Assembly: GCA_024114885.1 (NCBI GenBank)
Contig: CP099425.1
Span: 1,054,001-1,118,000 of the forward strand
Direction: 5' to 3'
DNA length: 64,000 nt
Origin: Septoria linicola
Lineage: Eukaryota > Ascomycota > Dothideomycetes > Mycosphaerellales > Mycosphaerellaceae
The notes under the pieces were generated by a model, which saw nothing but the letters and a program-made list of their open reading frames with translations, had not been told where the DNA came from and did not search any database. This document shows positions 1 through 11,251 of the stretch, one piece after another. The translations under genes were made by a program, and so were the position numbers. Within the stretch, counting starts at the first letter, position 1. Every line of letters starts with the position of its first letter.

Positions 1-3000
1 CTGCACATCCAACTACGACGCAGGATGGCTGCAGTACAAGTGCTGGAAAGCGAGGCCGCGAATGTGGGCTCAAACAGTGCCTCTCGCATTCTTCTGCCGT
101 TGCTGGAGCACTTTGTGTTTGACGCAGCAGAAGGAGAAGCCGGGCTCAATCTTGCAAACCAGACAAGGAAGACTATCGGTGCACTGGGCAAAGCTCTGAA
201 TAAGAATGCTTTCCGGGCCACATTCCAGCGATATACTGGCTATCTCAAGAACAAGGAGAAGGACGACTACGAGACCATCGAGAAGCGAGTTCTGCAACTG
301 CTTCGTGAGATGGTAGACGGCATTTATGCTATGCCTGTTGAACAAAGACCGATCACAGAAGCGATCATCAGAGAACAGCTCACGCCATTGCTGGAGTACT
401 TGCGGCAGAAGGACGAGTCGACAGTCGACAGGCGTATATCGATCGCCGTGACTATTGTCAAACTCATGTCTGGGCTGCCCAAGGAAGAGTTCGCCTCGCG
501 ACTACCAGGAGTTCTGACTGATATCTGTCATGTCCTGCGAAGCAGAAGTCAGGAAGCTCGTGACCAGACAAGGAAAGCGCTTGCTCAAATCCTTGAATTT
601 GTTGGCCCTACGTACTTTGGCTTCATTCTGAAGGAGCTCAAAGGGTCGCTGAAGCGTGGATACCAATTGCATGTCCTGTCTTTTACAGTCCACTCACTGT
701 TAGTCGGCAGTCTTGACACCTTCAATGCAGGCGACTTGGACGAATGTCTGCCTCATCTCATGGATGTGATTATGGACGACATATTTGGCGTCACTGGTCA
801 AGAGAAGGATGCCGAGGAGTACAAGAGTGGCATGAAAGAAGTCAAAAGCAGCAAGAGCTACGACACAATGGAGTTGCTTGCCCGTGTCACGCCCATCAAA
901 CGTCTTGGCGCTTTGGTGCGGCCGGTTCGCAACATGCTTTCGGAGATGCTGGGCAACAAGTCTGTCAAGAAAATCGATGACCTGCTCCTGCGCCTTCGTA
1001 AAGGGCTCGACCAAAATCCCGAGGCAGACAGCCGAGATATGCTAAGCTTTTGCTGGGAGATCGTCAACCAGGTGTATGCTGAAAACAATGCTGCTCATGC
1101 TCCTAAACCACAGATAGATGAACGCCGCAAACGCTACGAGGTACAGCCTGAACCTGAGAAGAAGAAGCAAGGATCCAAAGGAAGCACTACCTCGTATCGG
1201 TTCAAGCTCATCGCCTTCGCTCTCAACTTACTTCGAAAAGTCGTGCGCCGTCACGAGGATCTGCAGACTCCTGCGAACATGGCTGGCTTCCTGCCCATGG
1301 CTGGTGATGCTCTGATCCAAGGCCAAGAAGAAGTCAAGCTCTCCGCAGTCCGGCTTCTGTCTACGATCATGCGTGTGCCAATCAAGCAACTCGAGGACAA
1401 CGCACCAGTGTATGTTAGAGAAGCCGTCGCCATGATCAAATGTGCTTCAAGCAGCACTACCGACGCGTCTCAAGCTGCGCTCGAGCTTGTCACCTCAGTC
1501 TTGCGCGAGAGGAGATCAGTCCAGGTCAAAGAAAAGGACGTCGCTCTCCTGCTCAAGCGCATCAAGACCGACATAGATGAGCCAGATCGACAAGGTGTCA
1601 TCTACAAGTTCTTGCGTGCTGTGCTCGGGCGTAAGATTGTCATTACCGAAGTCTACGAAGTCATGGACGAGGCCGGAAGAGCCATGGTCACGAACCCTGA
1701 TCAATCGATTCGAGACAGTGCAAGAAGCGCCTATTTCACATTTGTGATGGAGTTCCCCCAAGGCAAAGATCGCTGGGACAAGCAGACGTCCTTCCTCGTC
1801 ACAAATTTGAAGTACAAGCACGCATCTGGACGACAAAGTGTGATGAACTTCTTGTACTCAATGCTGGACAAAGTTGGCGAGGATGTGATCAAGGAGCGAG
1901 CACCAGAGATCTTCTGGACTCTGGTGCCACTTCTCGTTGCCGACTCTGATGCAAAGTGCCGTGAAATGGCTGAGCTGCTTATTGGCAAGGTCTTTGAACG
2001 TGCTGAGGATGAGAAGCTCATGGCGCAGCTACTCAGCACGATGGAGACGTGGTTGAAGAAGGACAAGCCATTGCTCAAAGCGGGAGCACTGCAGTGCTGG
2101 AGAGTGTTGCTTGACACTCGTCAGCTGTCGCGCAAGCAGCTCGATGAGCTGCGAGGCAAGGTCGAAGATATCTTGATCGAACAGGAAGAGGATATTGCGC
2201 AGCCACAAGTCGCGTTCGATGCACTACGTGTGTTCGCTGCCCTGGTCAAGAAGTTCCCAGAGGTTGGCCTTGCTGCAGGCGCCGAGGATACGTGGCAAGC
2301 GATCCAGAAATTGCCTGCAACAGACGACGCACGTGTGCAGAGAGTCATTGCCATGCTACTTGGTGACTACTTCACTGACTTTGCAAGTGCAAGCTCGAAG
2401 ACGGCAGATGGCCTGGCTGGCTTGCCGTTGCGAGGATCAGGTGGGCTTGAGCTCGGAGCAGAGGATATGCGACGACTGTGCCTTGTCTCGCTTCGAGCAT
2501 TACGTGCTGTCTCACTGAGCACAGAGGAGACGCTTACAGCGCAGATTGTGCGCAACCTGTCAGACCTCGGACGATTCTTTGCTGTGAATGATATGCCTTG
2601 GAATGATAATGCTGTCCAGACGCCGGAAGCTTCGGACGACGAGAACGAGGATGAGGAGAACACCGAGCGCACGACTGAGACCGCTATCGCCCATCTCCTC
2701 CGCCGCCTCTCTTCCATGCTCATGGCCGACAAATTCTCCGTCGTGGCACGCACAGCCGCGCTCGATGCTCTGTCAAAGACCGTCAAACACATCAGCAAGA
2801 TACCCAGTCCAAGTCTCCAACCCATCCTGCGTCCACTCTACGCCTTGACAGACCCCACTGTGCCCAAAGCACCTGGCGATCTAAATAAGACCCTACAAGA
2901 TGACGCTTCTGAGCTCCTGGACCTGATGCAGAAGAAACTTGGACAAGAGAAATTCTTAGCCGCGCTAGCTGTCACGAGAAGTGAAGCGAAGCTGCGAAGA

Positions 3001-3144
3001 GAAGAGAGAAGACAAAAGCGAAGAATTGAAGCTGTGGCCGAGCCAGAGAGATGGCAGAAGGGTAAGCAGAGGAAGTATGAAGTCAAGAAAATTAAGAAGA
3101 AGGAGAAGGGGCATGAGGCTAGAAGTCAGCGTCGTGGCTGGTAG
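1..3144 (+). CDS. utp20: U3 snoRNP / SSU processome protein Utp20, C-terminal part (5' end outside window)
   Basis: The frame is open from base 1 and shows no start, so this is the last 1047 or so residues of a protein that is normally about 2,500 long. The first ATG seen (base 25) is internal. The sequence is a continuous run of HEAT/ARM-like helices; the segment around residues 205-230 (GSLKRGYQLHVLSFTVHSLL) is typical of Utp20. There is an acidic patch near residue 880 (SDDENEDEEN), and the extreme C-terminus is a Lys/Arg-rich nucleolar tail ending RSQRRGW. Utp20 is a scaffold of the 90S pre-ribosome needed for 18S rRNA maturation in the nucleolus. No intron is needed in the visible part. 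The family assignment is by recognition of the sequence; I am confident of it. Confidence 0.9.
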   Translation: MHIQLRRRMAAVQVLESEAANVGSNSASRILLPLLEHFVFDAAEGEAGLNLANQTRKTIGALGKALNKNAFRATFQRYTGYLKNKEKDDYETIEKRVLQLLREMVDGIYAMPVEQRPITEAIIREQLTPLLEYLRQKDESTVDRRISIAVTIVKLMSGLPKEEFASRLPGVLTDICHVLRSRSQEARDQTRKALAQILEFVGPTYFGFILKELKGSLKRGYQLHVLSFTVHSLLVGSLDTFNAGDLDECLPHLMDVIMDDIFGVTGQEKDAEEYKSGMKEVKSSKSYDTMELLARVTPIKRLGALVRPVRNMLSEMLGNKSVKKIDDLLLRLRKGLDQNPEADSRDMLSFCWEIVNQVYAENNAAHAPKPQIDERRKRYEVQPEPEKKKQGSKGSTTSYRFKLIAFALNLLRKVVRRHEDLQTPANMAGFLPMAGDALIQGQEEVKLSAVRLLSTIMRVPIKQLEDNAPVYVREAVAMIKCASSSTTDASQAALELVTSVLRERRSVQVKEKDVALLLKRIKTDIDEPDRQGVIYKFLRAVLGRKIVITEVYEVMDEAGRAMVTNPDQSIRDSARSAYFTFVMEFPQGKDRWDKQTSFLVTNLKYKHASGRQSVMNFLYSMLDKVGEDVIKERAPEIFWTLVPLLVADSDAKCREMAELLIGKVFERAEDEKLMAQLLSTMETWLKKDKPLLKAGALQCWRVLLDTRQLSRKQLDELRGKVEDILIEQEEDIAQPQVAFDALRVFAALVKKFPEVGLAAGAEDTWQAIQKLPATDDARVQRVIAMLLGDYFTDFASASSKTADGLAGLPLRGSGGLELGAEDMRRLCLVSLRALRAVSLSTEETLTAQIVRNLSDLGRFFAVNDMPWNDNAVQTPEASDDENEDEENTERTTETAIAHLLRRLSSMLMADKFSVVARTAALDALSKTVKHISKIPSPSLQPILRPLYALTDPTVPKAPGDLNKTLQDDASELLDLMQKKLGQEKFLAALAVTRSEAKLRREERRQKRRIEAVAEPERWQKGKQRKYEVKKIKKKEKGHEARSQRRGW

Positions 3145-3541
3145 AGCTTAAGCATGGTGTGTCTCTGGAAGGGAAAATGCATAGCGCGGGCGTTTTGAGA
3201 ATTTACATGGCAGCATAGCGAGTATCTATAGATGCAGAGCGTGTACGGCTTGACACCTTCTGTCGTCTGAGCAAAAAGTAGAAGTCGAATCACGTTCACA
3301 GAGCGTGAACTCGCTAGTCTTGAATCTCAATGGCTGTACCAAAAATCGCACATCGACATGGTGACGTCAGATCAGATTTACACAACATGGACTCTGCAGT
3401 TGGTAACATGTTCTTCGTGCGAATGCCAAAACCAACCTCCTTATGCTAAGACCAGCCTGCTTATCCCAGCTTCGAACTCTACTCCGTCCACAAGTTGTAC
3501 CTGTACTGCCTCGCTGCCAAGTCTACACCAACTTCTCAACC
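3145..3541. other. intergenic, nothing recognised
   Basis: This holds the utp20 3' flank and the promoter of the next gene. No coding pattern, RNA gene or repeat was seen. Confidence 0.5.
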
Positions 3542-4560
3542 ATGTCATGGATGGACTCCTGGTCACGGCCAAGCGCCAACTCGAAAGTCCCAGCACCACT
3601 CTACCTTGCCAATGAAGATACGCCATACTGCCATACATGTGGCAGAGTAATGAGTAAACTTCATTTCCCCTCCAACAACACCTCCAACCCATACTAAAAA
3701 CAAATCCAGACTCCAAAAAATCCGTCAAAAAACAATCCAACTCCATCAAGTACTGCTCCGACCGCTGCCGCAACCGCAAACCCGGTCCGTTGGACCGCAA
3801 AATCGAAAAGACAATCTTATCCCTCCTCAACGACGAACAAGACTCCGGGATCGAAAAAACCGCTGCCAAGACTCGAGCTGTGAAAGGCGATCCGAGACTA
3901 ATTGTGACGTGTGACGAGATCGAGGAGATTGTGTTTGGGAGCAGATTTGACCCCGAGAAAACGCATGGGAGGAGGAAGAATCGGAAGCCGAGGGCGATGA
4001 AGGAGAAGGAGGGAGGGGAGTGGAGGAGTGTTGATATGGTGAGTAGTGGTGAGGAGGGGGAGGGACAGGATCATGGCGAGGCGAAGAGTGGAAGTGGTGA
4101 AAGTGGGAGTGAAAGTGAGAGTGAGGATGATGAGTCTGTGCATTATGAGACTGATGGGTCTGTGCCTTCAATTGACGGAGGGGTACGAATTCGGCCGCCG
4201 CAGGACCAGTCAGAGGTGAACTTTAGTGTTGGTGGCGAGAGAGGGAGGCAGGAGAAGATCGAGGAATCGGCTGATGATCTTGAGAGGAGGAGACAAGGTG
4301 CAAAGCGGGCGGAAGAGCGAGAAATGGTGAGGAGAGCTGCGAGGAGAGGGGTGGTGTTTGGGTATGAGGTCCCGCGAGGAGAGCCAGTGCATCACAAGAA
4401 GCCCACGAAGACGAAGGGGAAGTCGAAGAGAGGAGGTGATGATCAGGAGGCTGAGCCCGAGTCGTCGATAGAGATTCGCAAGATGGAAGCGTTAATGGCT
4501 GGCATGGTTGTGGAACCCTCTTTCGCGAAGGGAAACTGGTCAGTCAGATGGAGAGACTGA
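3542..4560 (+). CDS. putative zinc-binding protein with DUF2256-like CxxC...CxxxC motif and charged tail
   Basis: Two exons, 3542-3653 and 3710-4560, joined across a 56-nt intron (GTAAAC...CCAG, branch-like CTAAA), give 320 residues. The phase matches (1 base + 2). The splice brings together YCHTCGRVM and KYCSDRCRNRKPG, a four-cysteine zinc-knuckle arrangement like the DUF2256 family, at residues 30-65. The rest is highly charged: a Ser/Glu-rich low-complexity region near residues 120-150, then R/K/E-rich helices, and a conserved-looking end (MVVEPSFAKGNWSVRWRD). The + strand is strikingly purine-rich from 3930 to 4480, which reflects the K/E/G codons. The start at 3542 was chosen because it begins the plausible N-terminus MSWMDSWSRP; an in-frame upstream ATG at 3443 is also open. 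The function is unknown, probably nuclear or nucleic-acid related by inference only. Confidence 0.7.
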
Positions 4561-4711
4561 TCATGTACTCATTTCGAGGGACGTTTCTCTTCGTACTCTG
4601 ACTTCTCTTTGGACGTATGCTGCCAAGTCATTGGCTAGACATCGTGGGCAATTACGCGACGTCCGCGATTTGGAGGTGCAATGTGCTCCTGGAGCTCTCA
4701 AACAACGCCTG

Positions 4712-5524
4712 CTATGGTGCATATCTCATGCATCGCAAGGGAAAGTAAGGCTTATCCGCGCCATCTGGCTGATCAGTCTTAGTGCTCAGATCCAGCTTGC
4801 AGCCTCTTTCATCAACACTAGGCAACATCACACGCTTTCGCACCATCTCTTCGAAGCCAAGTCTCTCGTACACCCGCTGTGCATGATCCGTAGCAGTTTC
4901 GAGATACACGGGAACCTCTGGACACTCTCTGTCATGCCGTTCTAACCGCCACTGCAGTAATCTCCCTGCGTATCCATGGCCAGCATGCTCCGGATTCGTT
5001 CCCACTACAAGAACATAGGCTCCCGTGTCGTAGCGTTCGCCGAGCGGTTTCAGAACTGGCGGCCATAACCTCTCGCCAAGTTCAAAGTCTTCTCGAAAAC
5101 GATATGCTGTCTTTAAGCCAAGTCTAAGGAAGGCAGAGATCCAACCTGAGAGAAGGAGAGAGAGGTAGCGGCGACGTACTCCTGGTGGTAAGTAGCAGAC
5201 GACTGCTGCGGGACTATTTGTGCCAGGAGGTATGGCTACGTTGATGTCGCCGCTTAGTCTGCGCGTCAACGGGAGTGTAGCACGCCATAAGGCTGGTCGC
5301 GAAGATGCTGGCCCGACGATACTCTCGTCGGACTGTGGTAGGGTTGGTACTGGAGGTAGAGGAGTTGATAGATCATGTTCCCAGTTCGTGCCCCTAGGCA
5401 TATTAGTTTTGTGTCATCGCCTGTTTTGAGTCGATCGCGATTACCAGTTCAGCCTGAAGGCATTGTACAGCAGTCGTGCAAGTACTTCATCTTCGTCGTC
5501 TCTGGCTAGCCGGAAAGTGATCAT
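4712..5524 (-). CDS. GNAT-family N-acetyltransferase
   Basis: Two exons on the minus strand, 5524-5445 and 5393-4712, encode 253 residues. The 51-nt intron (GTAATC...CCTAG with CTAAT branch) joins in phase 2. Without the first exon the protein would lack its N-terminal strand and helix (ITFRLARDDEDEVLARLLYN), a standard GNAT start. The acetyl-CoA pyrophosphate-binding motif A is at about residues 153-175 (VVGTNPEHAGHGYAGRLL) and motif B at about 187-206, ending YERLGFEE. The family transfers acetyl from acetyl-CoA to an amine; the substrate cannot be told from sequence. There is no targeting signal, so it is probably cytosolic. It lies convergent to the zinc-motif gene, with a 151-bp gap. Confidence 0.85.
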
Positions 5525-6608
5525 GGTTGGTCTATGGATGATGCGAGGTAGACAGTCTGCTACAGAACTTGGCTCCAAATGCTTAATGTACTTATGCTTC
5601 TGCTACTGTTAGGCAGCACGATTCGCTATGAGCGGACGTCCTTCGGACGTGGGAGCGATGAGGATACGCCGCACAGCTGCTTGATGTACGATTGCGGCGT
5701 AGCCAATCATGAAATGATCCTGCACGGAAGGCCGAAGGTCAGCTCTGGCGCGTCGTGTTGGAGGCCACGGATTCCGCGGACTGTCAGGCATCTTGAAGGA
5801 AGCATATCATCGGGAGAGAACATATCAGAGAACGGTGTCGCTCAAACGCTCGCACGCATATGCATCCGCTCTCATCGCGTCCTAGGCTTAATCGTTTCCA
5901 AGGTCGTATGTTCCTGCCGGCCTTGTCTTGTATGTTCGAATGGGACGCGTGCTGGTCCGTCATTGGCCTGGACGTGATATCTTGCGTAACTGTACATTAC
6001 AGCTGAGCGTCTGCAGTGGGAAGCAAAGAAGATTATCGCGCGTGGAGCAGGGTCCTATCGTGGCTGGCGGAGTTGAAGATCGAAGTGCAGGCGGCGGAAG
6101 CGAGCTTCGGCGATGGCAAGAGACGAGGCCAAAGACCATCATTGGCTGACGAGCTTGTATTATGGGCAAGCCTACGACCTCCCATGGGAGGCGATACCAG
6201 AAGATGTAAGCAAGTCAATGTGTTGTGCAGTAAGCTTGCTTGACGAGTGAATGTGCTTGTGTTGCAGTGCAGCTGAGGCTCTGGGGCAGATCAAAGAAGG
6301 CAGTCGCAGAACAAGCGGCCAAGCGAACCAAACCTCTAGATTGTGAACGGCCACACAAGAACACCTATGTGCTACACCGCAATGCTCAGTCATGTTCGCA
6401 CAATTGCAAGCCTACCAAGCCTCTATCTTTCGCAGCGGCTTGTGCCATTCTGCAGTTCATGTCCCTCGCTCCTCTTTTGCTTAACAGATCACTTATACAT
6501 TCTCCCGTTGAAGCTGGTTATGAAACCGGATCTAATCCACGACTCATCCAAGCTGTAACGTCGCGTGCACACTAACGAAACACTGTTCTTCATCAGCCAG
6601 TTCTCCAT
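5525..6608. other. no confident gene; a possible short exon pair on the + strand
   Basis: No family was recognised. From about 6113 the + strand shows a codon-like stretch beginning ATGGCAAGAGACGAGGCC and reading through HHWLTSLYYGQAYDLPWEAI to a donor-like GTAAGC at 6205. It could splice to a reading frame ending near 6343. An in-frame stop lies just upstream, and the best-fitting acceptor is a weak GAG. This could be a very small gene or a relic; it is not strong enough to annotate as a CDS. Confidence 0.25.
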
Positions 6609-8039
6609 CTACAAGTACTTCTTTGGCTGACTGTGTCTCTTCCTCTTGTAGAAAGCGTAGCCGAGCACCATGAGCAGTTGGAAGCCAATGATGGTGAAGA
6701 TCATTTGCGACGTGCTTGGGCCATGTGTCTTGATAGCTGCCATGAAATTAGCTCATGTCCCGTGTTTCGTCAAGATTCGTGTCCCAAACTTACCCATCTC
6801 CATCTTTCCGTCGATTCCGTGGTGGAAGTTGTGGTGCAGGAAGGACATTGCTGTGTGCAGCTCGTCCATGCTCTGCTTGTAATCCTTGCCTTCAAGATCG
6901 TTGCGGATGATGTTGACGACTGACTCGATGCTTGACACGCGATCGTGGAGAGCATTGATCTTGCCCACAGTTTCGGGAGGAAGACCAGTATCTCGGCTAC
7001 CACCAATGTTTTGCACCCTGTTGACAACTTCACTGTGTTTTGCGTCGATCTTGTCTGCTATCGCCTTGATCTCGTGGTACAGTGTTCCCATGTGGTGTGA
7101 AATAGCTTGCACGCGGTTGTGCAGGTCGGCGAACTGCTCGGTTTGCGACCTGATCGTGTCTGCATCGCGGTCGGGCAGCATCTCTGGTGAGCCCGGCATG
7201 GAGTCCATCTTGTTGATGTGAGGTGCGTTGTGGTGCTGCTGCTGCTCTCCCTGAATGGGCTGTTGAGCTGTGTTTCCTGGGTAGCCTTGCTGTCCGCCGG
7301 TGATGGGATCGCCTCCAGTGCTAACGACGAATTTGGTGGCCTCAAAAGAATCTGGATTCTCACCAGTAGTGGCTGTTATACCAAAGTGATAGTTGTTGCC
7401 AGCTGGCAGAAAGATCTTGTCAGAAGAGAAGCATGTTTTATCATCAATGGTTACAGTGAGGCCTCCCCTGTTCGTAATCTTGAGCTTACTGGGTCTTCCC
7501 AGATTGCGATAACTATAATCGCAATGTCCAAAGGCAAGCGACTCGAGAGACGCAGACGTCCTGAAGTTTACAGAATTGTCGTTCAAGAAGCCTCTGATCT
7601 TGCCTCCAGAACCTCCGTATTGATCGACCACTATTACTAGGCCGTCGAATTTCTGTGCATTGTAAACACTATCGGCACCTATCGTGTCGCCGTCCTGCGT
7701 GTACCACACTTGAATGTTACCACTGCCCGTCTCTTGTCCTGATGCTCTGAAGTCGAGCTGCGCTGTCCAGTCTGAATGCTCTCCAATGCTTGCGGCTGAC
7801 CACAGCGCACCCTTCGCCATCCCAGGAACGGGAGGTGTCAGGATGACGCGGTCGCGCAGCACCTGCACCTCGTGATTGACACTGCTGTGGTGCCAGCCTG
7901 GGAGGTTCTGCCCAGGCGCCATATCGCCTTTGTGCCCGAAAGACAGACTGTCGATAGGTGGCGCGAAGCGGTCGACCGCTGAGGCGAGAGTCGCAAAGAC
8001 CAGCCATTTCAATGGCTGAGGTATCCATAGGAATGCCAT
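6609..8039 (-). CDS. L-type (legume-like) lectin, ERGIC-53/Emp47-type cargo receptor
   Basis: Two exons, 8039-6794 and 6736-6609, around a 57-nt intron give 457 residues. The protein has an N-terminal signal peptide (about 1-22), a luminal legume-like lectin domain (about 25-240), a Gln/His-rich linker (about 245-275), a coiled coil (about 290-410), one transmembrane segment (about 425-445) and a short cytosolic tail ending KKYL. That tail is a KKxx dilysine signal for COPI retrieval to the ER. Proteins of this family bind high-mannose glycoproteins and cycle between ER and Golgi. The membrane anchor and the retrieval signal lie wholly in the second exon; read-through of the intron would give a protein without either. 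The domain order matches fungal Emp46/Emp47. Confidence 0.92.
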
Positions 8040-8148
8040 GGTTGTGTGTATGCGGTGTCGTAAGAGCTGATCTCACAGAAATTGTTCCGCACAATGCTAC
8101 TTCTGTACAACCAAGACGTTCTCAACGCCTTGTCTGTACATGTATCGT

Positions 8149-8337
8149 CTATCGTTTCTCCTCGTTGCTCTTGGATAAGAAGCCCCTCAAAGCCACAGTG
8201 GTGATCCAGCCAACGACAACGATTGACACAATCAGCTTCACTTCCTTGAGCGCATCTACACTCGACGAGTTGAAGGCGACGGTGTGTTGGTGAGCGATCG
8301 TTCCCGAGTGTTGTGCTGCCAGAGCGAATGATTCCAT
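8149..8337 (-). CDS. possible 62-residue single-pass membrane protein or last exon of an unseen gene
   Basis: The frame from the ATG at 8337 gives 62 residues with one clear hydrophobic segment (VKLIVSIVVVGWITTVAL) followed by a basic/polar tail ending NEEKR, a tail-anchored layout. The frame stays open upstream to about 8450, so this could instead be a terminal exon. I do not recognise it. It sits close to the start of the lectin gene. Confidence 0.25.
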   Translation of the reverse strand: MESFALAAQHSGTIAHQHTVAFNSSSVDALKEVKLIVSIVVVGWITTVALRGFLSKSNEEKR

Positions 8338-9502
8338 CGTGAAACCTTTTGTTGGAGATGGCAATGTGGCATCAAGTAAAGCCCCTGCACGCGTCGGAGC
8401 TTTGGAAAGCTTGAGCTCGGCGGAGCATGACCGCGCCGACTGCAGATCTCATGCTCCTTTTCGTGAACGACACGCTCATCAACATCGTGGTACAGTATGA
8501 TTGTTCATCGCTGATGTGTAGACCTCCGCAAACTGTGCCACAGGTATCCCTTGCTTCCGCATGGAACGTCTTCTGCGCCTGTGCGACTTCATCCGATCAT
8601 CTGGTCATGAGCAGCCTCCTTACATGCAATCGATGCTCATCAATCGAACAGCAGGGGGATGCAGGTGCTGGCTGAATGTCAAGACTTACGATGACACGCT
8701 ATGTGATGGTAGAGTACTGTAATACCACGCGAGACTCGTCCTAATGCTGTCGGAAATGGAAGTAACAAGATTGGTAGAGCTTTCGTAACATGCTATCGCC
8801 CACTCTTATCCGACGTCTAGCTACCTCCTACTCGGCGCGCAGTACGGCATCCCCAGGTTTTTGAACAACTTGTCATCTTTACCATGCTAATTGGACGCCT
8901 AGTGGATGAAAAGACCGTGGAAGCTGTGACTTCCAAGGACATGAGGCATAGCTGAAGCGCCCTTATCTTGCATCTGCCGTCACAAGGAAACGAGCACCCA
9001 TCCTTTTTCGAAGACCAGGCGTCTTGTCCATCATTGCCTCAAGATGTGTTATGGGCTGACTGTAAGCAAGCAGACCCAAGAAGGGCCTCTACGGATGAAG
9101 TGAGGGCGATTACTCGGCAAGTGAGGTTAGGAGGCGCTGCCGCCGCGAAACACTGCATATGCAGCTTCACTCGACGATGAGAATCCACGCATTGTGATGA
9201 GGCTCGTGCTTCGCTACCGACAAAATCTTTCGGACTTGCACCGAACAATTCCGGCCATTTCTACTCACCGCTTGTGCACTTGGACTACAGATTCAAGCTG
9301 TGGCGCGGCACGTGGCATGGTCTCAAAGGTTGTCAGGGCAGCCGAGCTCGCTGTATCTGGATTCGAAAGAGAACGCCACCTAGGCCCAACCTGCTGTTTG
9401 TCTGCCTACATACGTATTTTGGTCGAAGATCCGTCGAAGTTGGCGAGCGTTGCCGCGCTATGTTGTTGTGCTATCCCCCCAATCAAGAAAGGCGAGATAG
9501 TC
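8338..9502. other. intergenic, nothing recognised
   Basis: Only short overlapping frames occur on both strands, none with a known motif. I see no repeats. Confidence 0.4.
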
Positions 9503-9832
9503 ATGTCCGGACGGGAAGGCTTATCCATGGATCGGGCTTACAAACGAGTTGCGATCGAGCGGGACGAGAGCATCACTGTAGGAGATGTCTTCGACTTGGC
9601 CAAGGAGGCTTACGAGGAGTCGGAACATCTTGCTTACCGGGAGGTATGCATGAACGCTGAGATTGAGCTGCGAGATGACGGTCCTGAATTACGGTCAGTG
9701 CAAGAGCATGAGGCACAACTAGATCGTGCAGCAGTGGAGCATGATGAACGGATGAAGCGCGCATTCGCGGGGCCTGCAGAGACCTTTATCGCCACTGCGA
9801 CAGGCGCAGATGTGCAGAGCCCAGATAAGTGA
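9503..9832 (+). CDS. small acidic helical protein of unknown function (doubtful)
   Basis: An ATG at 9503 opens 109 residues. The frame continues upstream to an ATG at 9197, but the upstream part reads like non-coding sequence (Cys/Arg-rich, no pattern). The 109-residue part is rich in Glu, Asp, Arg and Ala, predicts as helix or coiled coil, and starts MSGREGLSMDRAYKRVAIER. No family was recognised and there is no supporting context. Confidence 0.3.
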   Translation: MSGREGLSMDRAYKRVAIERDESITVGDVFDLAKEAYEESEHLAYREVCMNAEIELRDDGPELRSVQEHEAQLDRAAVEHDERMKRAFAGPAETFIATATGADVQSPDK

Positions 9833-11251
9833 TGAGCTTTCCGACAAACCTAAGGGAGACCGAGGCCGGCTTGATCAAGGTTGTTTAATGAAGAAATGCT
9901 CTTACGGGCCCGCTGACAGCGAAGTCTGGCTGGTGGCGACAGATTATGCTACATGAGAGCACATGCAAGCCATGCAACCTCGACCTAGCGAACCGACAGG
10001 CAGACTTGAGCAGAAGAGCGATGCCCATAAAGGTGGCAGCGCGTAGGTCTTGCTACTATGAGGACTTTAAGGCAATGGGCCACTTTTGCGGCGAGAGCTA
10101 CATGATCCAACAAGGAAGTGTGTGCCGCAAACTCGTTCATAGCGTCACGAAAAGTTCAGTCAAACAGTATATGTGCCACGTTTCTCCTGTGTACTACTAC
10201 CCATAACATCCGACGGACACACAAAGTGATTCTATGGCGATATGACAACCTCCTACTTGCACCGGGCCCGAAACCGTGTCGCATGTGACAAGCGAGCGAG
10301 CGAGCACTGTGGAGCGTGGTTGCAAGATCAACACACTCGGCTGGATGAATGCTTTCTTTCCTCCTCGAGTCGGCACCGAGTGACACAGAGATACGGTCGT
10401 CTGTTGGAGACGTGTAAGCCGACCGTCCTGCACCTACTTTTGACATTGTTGATCTTCGCTCTTCAATCAGCACAGCTACTCAACCGTGCCCGCATAACGA
10501 AGGGATGCACGAACTGGCGGAGAAAGAGCTTTGGGCAAAGCGTGCGTGCGTTCGGTAAGTCTGGTTCGGCATACATCGGTATCTGTCTCAATATGCCGTT
10601 TCTTTTCTCTACTCCCAGCATCTGGTTTCATCAGATTTCCCGCCTCCCTTTCTATCCCAGTCAATAGATTTCCTTTTCCTTCACGTTTTCCCCCCCAAAA
10701 GCGGCCGTGTTGCGCATAGCTCGTCGTTATTCCCTCGTCCTGCTGGGTTGCTGCGGCGCGATCACGTGCTCAAGGCTTCGCGATTGTCAACAACCCGGTA
10801 CACCCACCCGGGGGTTGTAGCGATCGGCAGGGACTCCTTCTCCGCTGGCTCCAGTTTTCATGTGCGAATGCCAGACCAAATTCCTGTTTCGATCGCTCGA
10901 GCAGCCAAAACGCCAGTGCACCTGCGACGGGCCTCAGCACCTATGTGGTGATCACGGGCCCACGGTCCAGATCAGTGGGCGCCGTCTCGAACACTGGGGC
11001 TGTTTCTGTGGAGCGGCTACCTGTTGGTGCCCGGCAATGTTACAGTCGCATCCCATGGCAACGCATGCGCAATCATGAGGGCTCGTCTTCGCGAGTCGTG
11101 TGTGCTGAGGCGCGGTCTACTCCAGACCGCTCTTGGCTGCGGCTCACCACGCGTCGCGACCCAGCCTCTTTCAGGTATTGCTCGGATCGTGTCGGATTGC
11201 GCGGCAGTGAGGCCAAGAGAAGAGTCGCGTAGGCCTGCCAGCCACACCCAC
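9833..11251. other. intergenic with a pyrimidine-rich tract; one Cys-rich small ORF inside
   Basis: The + strand is C/T-rich at 10600-10700, ending in a run of eight C at about 10690. A 72-codon frame at 10860-11078 has four CxC pairs (see findings). No gene is called here. Confidence 0.4.
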
